Assembly (NCBI RefSeq): GCF_040115645.1
Contig: NW_027096036.1
Location: 248,001 to 312,000 of the forward strand
DNA length: 64,000 nt
Direction: 5' to 3'
Origin: Euwallacea fornicatus
Taxonomy: Eukaryota; Arthropoda; Insecta; Coleoptera; Curculionidae
The notes below the pieces were generated by a model that saw only the letters and a program-made list of their open reading frames with translations, was not told where the DNA came from and made no database searches. Numbering within the stretch: the stretch's first letter is position 1; every line of letters starts with the position of its first letter. Positions 55,001 through 64,000 of the stretch are shown piece by piece. Made by a program: the position numbers and the translations under genes.

Positions 55001-55500
55001 TTTCAAAATTTGAAACTCGATAACTTCGGCAAATGAGCACCAAATTTGTTAAACAAAGTGTCAAATTAATCAGCTCGACGAGATTTTGAAGATGTCACAA
55101 CACATCAGAATTGCATCTTGTTGAACTTCCAAGAAAAATAGTACTTTATGTGCTCAAACACGCAATTTTTGTGACTTTTCAAAATTTGAAACTCGATAAC
55201 TTCGGCAAATGTGGACCAAATTTGTTAAACAAAGTGTCAAATTAATCAGCTCGACGAGATCTTTAACATGACACAACACATCAGAATTGCATCTTGTTGA
55301 ACTTCCAAGAAAAATAGTACTTTATGTGCTCAAACACGCAATTTTTGTGACTTTTCAAAATTTGAAACTCGATAACTTCGGCAAATGAGTACCAAATTCC
55401 TTAAAGAAAGTGTCAAATTAATCAGCTCGACGAGATCTTTAACATGACACAACACATCAGAATTGCATCTTGTTGAACTTCCAAGAAAAATAGTACTTTA
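51890..55500. repeat. 3.6-kb duplicated block, copy 1
   Basis: This matches 56,112-59,550. Shared private markers are aatcaActcg (about 52,960 and 57,182), caaatgaTgacc twice (53271 and 57493; 53801 and 58023), cagaaAtgcatc (about 53,525 and 57,747) and gttaaaAagag (54875 and 58921). The offset is 4222 bp (24 monomers minus 2 bp) for the earlier markers and 4046 (23 minus 2 bp) for the last. This copy therefore has one more aggacc/aaacagag monomer, within a run of near-identical copies around 54.1-54.9 kb. A change private to this copy is tgacaTaaca near 53,866. Confidence 0.92.
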
Positions 55501-55973
55501 TGTGCTCAAACACACAACTTGTGTGACTTTTCAAACTTTGAAACTCGATAACTTCGGCAAATGAGCACCAAATTCCTTAAACAAAGTGTCAGATTAATCA
55601 GCTCGACGAGATCTTTAACATGACCCAACACATCAGAATTGCATCTTGTTGAACTTCCAAGAAAAATAGTACTTTATGTGCTCAAACACGCAATTTTTGT
55701 GACTTTTCAAAATTTGAAACTCGATAACTTCGGCAAATGTGGACCAAATTTGTTAAACAAAGTGTCAAATTAATCAGCTCGACGAGATCTTTAACATGAC
55801 ACAACACATCAGAATTGCATCTTGTTGAACTTCCAAGAAAAATAGTACTTTATGTGCTCAAACACGCAATTTTTGTGACTTTTCAAAATTTGAAACTCGA
55901 TAACTTCGGCAAATGTGGACCAAATTTGTTAAACAAAGTGTCAAATTAATCAGTTCGACGAGATCTTTAACAT

Positions 55974-55976
55974 GAC
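55974..55976. other. 2-bp deletion marker 4 (catgac-aacac)
   Basis: The usual catgacacaaca reads catgacaaca, giving a 174-bp monomer. It is preceded by a private cagTtcgacg, so this monomer carries two unique changes. It lies just left of the second 3.5-kb block and is the only length change I detected between 19.4 kb and the right end. Confidence 0.93.
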
Positions 55977-56111
55977 AACACATCAGAATTGCATCTTGTT
56001 GAACTTCCAAGAAAAATAGTACTTTATGTGCTCAAACACGCAACTTGTGTGACTTTTCAAACTTTGAAACTCGATAACTTCGGCAAATGAGGACCAAATT
56101 TGTTAAACAGA

Positions 56112-59100
56112 GTGTCAAATTAATCAGCTCGACGAGATTTTGAAGATGTCACAACACATCAGAATTGCATCTTGTTGAACTTCCAAGAAAAATAGTACTT
56201 TATGTGCTCAAACACGCAATTTTTGTGACTTTTCAAAATTTGAAACTCGATAACTTCGGCAAATGAGTACCAAATTCCTTAAAGAAAGTGTCAAATTAAT
56301 CAGCTCGACGAGATCTTTAACATGACACAACACATCAGAATTGCATCTTGTTGAACTTCCAAGAAAAATAGTACTTTATGTGCTCAAACACGCAACTTTT
56401 GTGACTTTTCAAAATTTGAAACTCGATAACTTCGGCAAATGAGGACCAAATTTGTTAAACAGAGTGTCAAATTAATCAGCTCGACGAGATTTTGAAGATG
56501 TCACAACACATCAGAATTGCATCTTGTTGAACTTCCAAGAAAAATAGTACTTTATGTGCTCAAACACGCAACTTTTGTGACTTTTCAAACTTTGAAACTC
56601 GATAACTTCGGCAAATGAGCACCAAATTCCTTAAACAAAGTGTCAGATTAATCAGCTCGACGAGATCTTTAACATGACACAACACATCAGAATTGCATCT
56701 TGTTGAACTTCCAAGAAAAATAGTACTTTATGTGCTCAAACACGCAACTTTTGTGACTTTTCAAAATTTGAAACTCGATAACTTCGGCAAATGAGGACCA
56801 AATTTGTTAAACAAAGTGTCAAATTAATCAGCTCGACGAGATCTTTAACATGACACAACACATCAGAATTGCATCTTGTTGAACTTCCAAGAAAAATAGT
56901 ACTTTATGTGCTCAAACACGCAATTTTTGTGACTTTTCAAAATTTGAAACTCGATAACTTCGGCAAATGTGGACCAAATTTGTTAAACAAAGTGTCAAAT
57001 TAATCAGCTCGACGAGATCTTTAACATGACACAACACATCAGAATTGCATCTTGTTGAACTTCCAAGAAAAATAGTACTTTATGTGCTCAAACACGCAAC
57101 TTTTGTGACTTTTCAAAATTTGAAACTCGATAACTTCGGCAAATGAGTACCAAATTCCTTAAACAAAGTGTCAAATTAATCAACTCGACGAGATCTTTAA
57201 CATGACACAACACATCAGAATTGCATCTTGTTGAACTTCCAAGAAAAATAGTACTTTATGTGCTCAAACACGCAACTTTTGTGACTTTTCAAAATTTGAA
57301 ACTCGATAACTTCGGCAAATGAGCACCAAATTCCTTAAACAAAGTGTCAGATTAATCAGCTCGACGAGATCTTTAACATGACCCAACACATCATGCTTGC
57401 ATCTTGTTGAACTTCCAAGACAAATAGTACTTTATGTGCTCAAACACACAACTTGTGTGACTTTTCAAACTTTGAAGCTCGATAACTTCGGCAAATGATG
57501 ACCAAATTTGTTAAACAAAGTGTCAAATTAATCAGCTCGACGAGATCTTTAACATGACACAACACATCAGAATTGCATCTTGTTGAACTTCCAAGAAAAA
57601 TAGTACTTTATGTGCTCAAACACGCAACTTTTGTGACTTTTCAAAATTTGAAACTCGATAACTTCGGCAAATGAGGACCAAATTTGTTAAACAGAGTGTC
57701 AAATTAATCAGCTCAACGAGATTTTGAAGATGTCACAACACATCAGAAATGCATCTTGTTGAACTTCCAAGAAAAATAGTACTTTATGTGCTCAAACACG
57801 CAATTTTTGTGACTTTTCAAAATTTGAAACTCGATAACTTCGGCAAATGAGTACCAAATTCCTTAAAGAAAGTGTCAAATTAATCAGCTCGACGAGATCT
57901 TTAACATGACACAACACATCAGAATTGCATCTTGTTGAACTTCCAAGAAAAATAGTACTTTATGTGCTCAAACACACAACTTGTGTGACTTTTCAAACTT
58001 TGAAGCTCGATAACTTCGGCAAATGATGACCAAATTTGTTAAACAAAGTGTCAAATTAATCAGCTCGACGAGATCTTTAACATGACACAACACATCAGAA
58101 TTGCATCTTGTTGAACTTCCAAGAAAAATAGTACTTTATGTGCTCAAACACGCAACTTTTGTGACTTTTCAAAATTTGAAACTCGATAACTTCGGCAAAT
58201 AAGGACCAAATTTGTTAAACAGAGTGTCAAATTAATCAGCTCGACGAGATTTTGAAGATGTCACAACACATCAGAATTGCATCTTGTTGAACTTCCAAGA
58301 AAAATAGTACTTTATGTGCTCAAACACGCAACTTTTGTGACTTTTCAAAATTTGAAACTCGATAACTTCGGCAAATGAGGACCAAATTTGTTAAACAGAG
58401 TGTCAAATTAATCAGCTCGACGAGATTTTGAAGATGTCACAACACATCAGAATTGCATCTTGTTGAACTTCCAAGAAAAATAGTACTTTATGTGCTCAAA
58501 CACGCAATTTTTGTGACTTTTCAAAATTTGAAACTCGATAACTTCGGCAAATGAGTACCAAATTCCTTAAAGAAAGTGTCAAATTAATCAGCTCGACGAG
58601 ATCTTTAACATGACACAACACATCAGAATTGCATCTTGTTGAACTTCCAAGAAAAATAGTACTTTATGTGCTCAAACACGCAACTTTTGTGACTTTTCAA
58701 AATTTGAAACTCGATAACTTCGGCAAATGAGGACCAAATTTGTTAAACAGAGTGTCAAATTAATCAGCTCGACGAGATTTTGAAGATGTCACAACACATC
58801 AGAATTGCATCTTGTTGAACTTCCAAGAAAAATAGTACTTTATGTGCTCAAACACGCAACTTTTGTGACTTTTCAAAATTTGAAACTCGATAACTTCGGC
58901 AAATGAGGACCAAATTTGTTAAAAAGAGTGTCAAATTAATCAGCTCGACGAGATTTTGAAGATGTCACAACACATCAGAATTGCATCTTGTTGAACTTCC
59001 AAGAAAAATAGTACTTTATGTGCTCAAACACGCAACTTTTGTGACTTTTCAAAATTTGAAACTCGATAACTTCGGCAAATGAGCACCAAATTTGTTAAAC

Positions 59101-59550
59101 AAAGTGTCAAATTAATCAGCTCGACGAGATTTTGAAGATGTCACAACACATCAGAATTGCATCTTGTTGAACTTCCAAGAAAAATAGTACTTTATGTGCT
59201 CAAACACGCAATTTTTGTGACTTTTCAAAATTTGAAACTCGATAACTTCGGCAAATGTGGACCAAATTTGTTAAACAAAGTGTCAAATTAATCAGCTCGA
59301 CGAGATCTTTAACATGACACAACACATCAGAATTGCATCTTGTTGAACTTCCAAGAAAAATAGTACTTTATGTGCTCAAACACGCAATTTTTGTGACTTT
59401 TCAAAATTTGAAACTCGATAACTTCGGCAAATGAGTACCAAATTCCTTAAAGAAAGTGTCAAATTAATCAGCTCGACGAGATCTTTAACATGACACAACA
59501 CATCAGAATTGCATCTTGTTGAACTTCCAAGAAAAATAGTACTTTATGTG
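56112..59550. repeat. 3.4-kb duplicated block, copy 2
   Basis: This is the partner of 51,890-55,500 with one monomer fewer. It carries its own private change, ggcaaatAagg near 58,201. The match ends where copy 1 enters a cacacaacttgtgtg monomer and this copy enters an aggacc/aaacagag monomer. With so few private changes between copies, this is one of the younger large duplications in the window. Confidence 0.92.
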
Positions 59551-59554
59551 CTCA

Positions 59555-60742
59555 AACACGCAACTTTTGTGACTTTTCAAAATTTGAAACTCGATAACTT
59601 CGGCAAATGAGGACCAAATTTGTTAAACAGAGTGTCAAATTAATCAGCTCAACGAGATTTTGAAGATGTCAAAACACATCAGAATTGCATCTTGTTGAAC
59701 TTCCAAGAAAAATAGTACTTTATGTGCTCAAACACGCAATTTTTGTGACTTTTCAAAATTTGAAACTCGATAACTTCGGCAAATGAGTACCAAATTCCTT
59801 AAAGAAAGTGTCACATTAATCAGCTCGACGAGATCTTTAACATGACACAACACATCAGAATTGCATCTTGTTGAACCTCCAAGAAAAATAGTACTTTATG
59901 TGCTCAAACACGCAACTTTTGTGACTTTTCAAAATTTGAAACTCGATAACTTCGGCAAATGAGGACCAAATTTGTTAAACAGAGTGTCAAATTAATCAGC
60001 TCGACGAGATTTTGAAGATGTCACAACACATCAGAATTGCATCTTGTTGAACTTCCAAGAAAAATAGTACTTTATGTGCTCAAACACGCAACTTTTGTGA
60101 CTTTTCAAAATTTGAAACTCGATAACTTCGGCAAATGAGGACCAAATTTGTTAAACGAAGTGTCAAATTAATCAGCTCGACGAGATCTTTAACATGACAC
60201 AACACATCAGAATTGCATCTTGTTGAACTTCCAAGAAAAATAGTACTTTATGTGCTCAAACACGCAATTTTTGTGACTTTTCAAAATTTGAAACTCGATA
60301 ACTTCGGCAAATGTGGACCAAATTTGTTAAACAAAGTGTCAAATTAATCAGCTCGACGAGATCTTTAACATGACACAACACATCAGAATTGCATCTTGTT
60401 GAACTTCCAAGAAAAATAGTACTTTATGTGCTCAAACACACAACTTTTGTGACTTTTCAAACTTTGAAACTCGATAACTTCGGCAAATGAGCACCAAATT
60501 CCTTAAACAAAGTGTCAGATTAATCAGCTCGACGAGATCTTTAACATGACACAACACATCAGAATTGCATCTTGTTGAACTTCCAAGAAAAATAGTACTT
60601 TATGTGCTCAAACACGCAACTTTTGTGACTTTTCAAAATTTGAAACTCGATAACTTCGGCAAATGAGGACCAAATTTGTTAAACAGAGTGTCAAATTAAT
60701 CAGCTCGACGAGATTTTGAAGATGTCACAACACATCAGAATT
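59555..60742. repeat. Ordinary monomers between the large blocks
   Basis: About seven monomers of mixed right-hand type lie here. They carry an unusual number of private changes: gtcaaAacac near 59,671, gtcaCattaat near 59,814 and gaacCtcc near 59,877. A single aaacgaag monomer appears near 60,155. I see no higher-order pattern in the stretch. Confidence 0.7.
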
Positions 60743-62573
60743 GCATCTTGTTGAACTTCCAAGAAAAATAGTACTTTATGTGCTCAAACACGCAACTTTT
60801 GTGACTTTTCAAAATTTGAAACTCGATAACTTCGGCAAATGAGCACCAAATTCCTTAAAGAAAGTGTCAAATTAATCAGCTCGACGAGATCTTTAACATG
60901 ACACAACACATCAGAATTGCATCTTGTTGAACTTCCAAGACAAATAGTACTTTATGTGCTCAAACACGCAATTTTTGTGACTTTTCAAAATTTGAAACTC
61001 GATAACTTCGGCAAATGTGGACCAAATTTGTTAAACAAAGTGTCAAATTAATCAGCTCGACGAGATCTTTAACATGACACAACACATCAGAATTGCATCT
61101 TGTTGAACTTCCAAGAAAAATAGTACTTTATGTGCTCAAACACGCAACTTTTGTGACTTTTCAAAATTTGAAACTCGATAACTTCGGCAAATGAGCACCA
61201 AATTCCTTAAAGAAAGTGTCAAATTAATCAGCTCGACGAGATCTTTAACATGACACAACACATCAGAATTGCATCTTGTTGAACTTCCAAGACAAATAGT
61301 ACTTTATGTGCTCAAACACGCAATTTTTGTGACTTTTCAAAATTTGAAACTCGATAACTTCGGCAAATGTGGACCAAATTTGTTAAACAAAGTGTCAAAT
61401 TAATCAGCTCAACGAGATTTTGAAGATGTCACAACACATCAGAATTGCATCTTGTTGAACTTCCAAGAAAAATAGTACTTTATGTGCTCAAACACGCAAC
61501 TTTTGTGACTTTTCAAAATTTGAAACTCGATAACTTCGGCAAATGAGCACCAAATTCCTTAAAGAAAGTGTCAAATTAATCAGCTCGACGAGATCTTTAA
61601 CATGACACAACACATCAGAATTGCATCTTGTTGAACTTCCAAGACAAATAGTACTTTATGTGCTCAAACACGCAATTTTTGTGACTTTTCAAAATTTGAA
61701 ACTCGATAACTTCGGCAAATGTGGACCAAATTTGTTAAACAAAGTGTCAAATTAATCAGCTCGACGAGATCTTTAACATGACACAACACATTAGAATTGC
61801 ATCTTGTTGAACTTCCAAGAAAAATAGTACTTTATGTGCTCAAACACGCAACTTTTGTGACTTTTCAAAATTTGAAACTCGATAACTTCGGCAAATGAGC
61901 ACCAAATTCCTTAAAGAAAGTGTCAAATTAATCAGCTCGACGAGATCTTTAACATGACACAACACATCAGAATTGCATCTTGTTGAACTTCCAAGACAAA
62001 TAGTACTTTATGTGCTCAAACACGCAATTTTTGTGACTTTTCAAAATTTGAAACTCGATAACTTCGGCAAATGTGGACCAAATTTGTTAAACAAAGTGTC
62101 AAATTAATCAGCTCGACGAGATCTTTAACATGACACAACACATCAGAATTGCATCTTGTTGAACTTCCAAGAAAAATAGTACTTTATGTGCTCAAACACG
62201 CAACTTTTGTGACTTTTCAAAATTTGAAACTCGATAACTTCGGCAAATGAGCACCAAATTCCTTAAAGAAAGTGTCAAATTAATCAGCTCGACGAGATCT
62301 TTAACATGACACAACACATCAGAATTGCATCTTGTTGAACTTCCAAGACAAATAGTACTTTATGTGCTCAAACACGCAATTTTTGTGACTTTTCAAAATT
62401 TGAAACTCGATAACTTCGGCAAATGTGGACCAAATTTGTTAAACAAAGTGTCAAATTAATCAGCTCGACGAGATCTTTAACATGACACAACACATCAGAA
62501 TTGCATCTTGTTGAACTTCCAAGAAAAATAGTACTTTATGTGCTCAAACACACAACTTTTGTGACTTTTCAAA
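60743..62573. repeat. Dimeric higher-order block, copy C
   Basis: This is the distant copy of block B (32,761-34,591), 27,982 bp away, with the agcacc/tggacc dimer and the same markers, ctcAacgag at 61408 and cacatTagaa at 61790. The match ends at 62,573: this copy continues as caaaTtttgaaGctcgataacAtcggc, while block B continues as caaaCtttgaaActc. The sequence between the two blocks does not match at this offset. Confidence 0.92.
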
Positions 62574-64000
62574 TTTTGAAGCTCGATAACATCGGCAAAT
62601 GAGGACCAAATTTGTTAAACAAAGTGTGAAATTAATCAGCTCGACGAGATTTTAAAGATGTCACAACACATCAGAATTGCATCTTGTTGAACTTCCAAGA
62701 AAAATAGTACTTTATGTGCTCAAACACACAACTTGTGTGACTTTTCAAACTTTGAAACTCGATAACTTCGGCAAATGAGCACCAAATTCCTTAAACAAAG
62801 TGTCAGATTAATCAGCTCGACGAGATCTTTAACATGACCCAACACATCATGCTTGCATCTTGTTGAACTTCCAAGAAAAATAGTACTTTATGTGCTCAAA
62901 CACACAACTTGTGTGACTTTTCAAACTTTGAAACTCGATAACTTCGGCAAATGAGCACCAAATTCCTTAAACAAAGTGTCAGATTAATCAGCTCGACGAG
63001 ATTTTCAAGATGTCACAACACATCAGAATTGCATCTTGTTGAACTTCCAAGAAAAATAGTACTTTATGTGCTCAAACACGCAACTTTTTTGACTTTTCAA
63101 ACTTTGAAGCTCGATAACTTCGGCAAATGAGGACCAAATTTGTTAAACGAAGTGTCAAATTAATCAGCTCGACGAGATCTTTAACATGACACAACACATC
63201 AGAATCGCATCTTGTTGAACTTCCAAGAAAAATAGTACTTTATGTGCTCAAACACGCAACTTTTGTGACTTTTCAAAATTTGAAACTCGATAACTTCGGC
63301 AAATGAGGACCAAATTTGTTAAACAGAGTGTCAAATTAATCAGCTCGACGAGATTTTGAAGATGTCACAACACATCAGAATTGCATCTTGTTGAACTTCC
63401 AAGAAAAATAGTACTTTATGTGCTCAAACACACAACTTGTGTGACTTTTCAAACTTTGAAACTCGATAACTTCGGCAAATGAGCACCAAATTCCTTAAAC
63501 AAAGTGTCAGATTAATCAGCTCGACGAGATCTTTAACATGACACAACACATCAGAATTGCATCTTGTTGAACTTCCAAGAAAAATAGTACTTTATGTGCT
63601 CAAACACGCAACTTTTGTGACTTTTCAAAATTTGAAACTCGATAACTTCGGCAAATGTGGACCAAATTTGTTAAACAAAGTGTCAAATTAATCAGCTCGA
63701 CGAGATCTTTAACATGACACAACACATCAGAATTGCATCTTGTTGAACTTCCAAGAAAAATAGTACTTTATGTGCTCAAACACGCAACTTTTGTGACTTT
63801 TCAAAATTTGAAACTCGATAACTTCGGCAAATGAGCACCAAATTCCTTAAACAAAGTGTCAGATTAATCAGCTCGACGAGATTTTGAAGATGTCACAACA
63901 CATCAGAATTGCATCTTGTTGAACTTCCAAGAAAAATAGTACTTTATGTGCTCAAACACGCAACTTTTTTGACTTTTCAAAATTTGAAACTCGATAACTT
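62574..64000. repeat. Return of left-type monomers at the right edge
   Basis: From here monomer types typical of the first 26 kb reappear: ataacAtcggc with aagtgtGaaat, the cacacaacttgtgtg forms (about 62,725, 62,900 and 63,428), the ccc/atgctt monomer (near 62,845), and cgcaacttttttgac with aaacgaag (near 63,080). A private agaatCgcatc lies near 63,205. The zone is cut by the window end, so its extent is unknown. Confidence 0.75.

Larger units (their letters stand above)
1..64000. repeat. 176-bp tandem satellite array, about 364 monomers
   Basis: The whole window is one head-to-tail array of a 176-bp monomer in a single orientation, continuing past both ends. I measured the period by following the invariant motif gcatcttgtt: it lies at 31, 207, 383, 559, 10063 (57 periods), 16047 (91), 20089 (114, minus 6 bp), 40153 (228, minus 6), 53529 (304, minus 6) and 63911 (363, minus 8). 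The missing bases match four 2-bp deletions. No gene-free gap is hidden, because no other sequence is present. In the reference monomer every frame on both strands contains a stop codon, so no coding region is supported. A nucleosome-length unit with higher-order repeats is typical of eukaryotic centromeric or pericentromeric satellites; that role is an inference. I do not recognise the satellite family. Confidence 0.98.

Noticed and set aside
1..64000. Possible protein-coding frames across the repeats
   Set aside because: The reference monomer has stop codons in all six frames, and 176 is not a multiple of three, so no frame stays open. Short open stretches are by-products of the repeat.
1..64000. 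CRISPR-like array (regular repeats)
   Set aside because: The entire 176-bp unit is conserved and there are no short repeats with unique spacers.
1..64000. Brassica CentBr satellite, also 176 bp long
   Set aside because: Only the length agrees. I could not recognise convincing sequence similarity from memory, and many plants have satellites of 170-180 bp.
1..64000. tRNA, rRNA or small-RNA genes and promoters such as TATA-like strings in the monomer
   Set aside because: No tRNA boxes or rRNA motifs are present. A/T-rich words recur in every monomer with no downstream gene, so they give no evidence of a promoter.
1..64000. Orientation switches (inverted monomers) in the array
   Set aside because: At every place checked the motif gcatcttgtt reads in the same direction and in register. 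I found no inverted junction.
1..64000. A previously undescribed gene-encoded system
   Set aside because: The window has no unique sequence in which such a system could be encoded. What is notable is the repeat organisation itself.

Overview
This window is one uninterrupted array of satellite DNA. A single 176-bp monomer (about 34% G+C) is repeated head-to-tail in one orientation from the first base to the last. Base 1 falls at monomer position 4 and base 64000 at position 123 of the 364th copy, counting the junction 'gagat' as position 1. Over these 363 periods the register slips by only 8 bp, which four separate 2-bp deletions account for. I found no gene, RNA gene, transposon, promoter or unique sequence. 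The reference monomer has stop codons in all six frames, so no protein is plausible. A 176-bp nucleosome-sized unit, variant monomers and higher-order repeats point to a eukaryotic (peri)centromeric or large heterochromatic satellite. A plant is my best guess, but I do not recognise the family and the species call is weak.

Monomers differ at about ten diagnostic sites. These are the junction (gagatcttt-aacatgac or gagatttt-N-aagatgtc), agaatt or atgctt, gaaaaatag or gacaaatag, cacAcaacttGtgtg or cacGcaa(c/t)ttttgtg, the centre base of TTTCAAA-N-TTTGAAA, gaaActc or gaaGctc, the site after 'caaatg' (agcacc, agtacc, aggacc, tggacc, atgacc), ttcctt or tttgtt, and aaacaaag, aaacagag, aaacgaag or aaagaaag.

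Layout: (1) 1 to about 26,410 is a mosaic of diverse monomers with many intact CACACAACTTGTGTG dyads. (2) About 26,410-35,560 holds dimeric and 9-mer higher-order repeats. (3) About 35,560-53,150 is the most homogeneous zone, with 8-, 11- and 12-monomer patterns. (4) About 51,890-59,550 contains two 3.5-kb copies of one another. (5) About 60,740-62,570 is nearly identical to a block 27,982 bp to the left. (6) After about 62,570 monomers of the left-hand type return.

No single higher-order period runs through the window. Shared private mutations show repeated copying of multi-monomer segments, at offsets of 2, 5, 7, 8, 9, 10, 11, 12, 13, 23/24, 31, 32 and 159 monomers, which fits unequal exchange or gene conversion. 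The most notable local structure is a pair of 15-bp dyads in each monomer with centres 18 bp apart. The arms of the second are almost invariant while its centre base varies.
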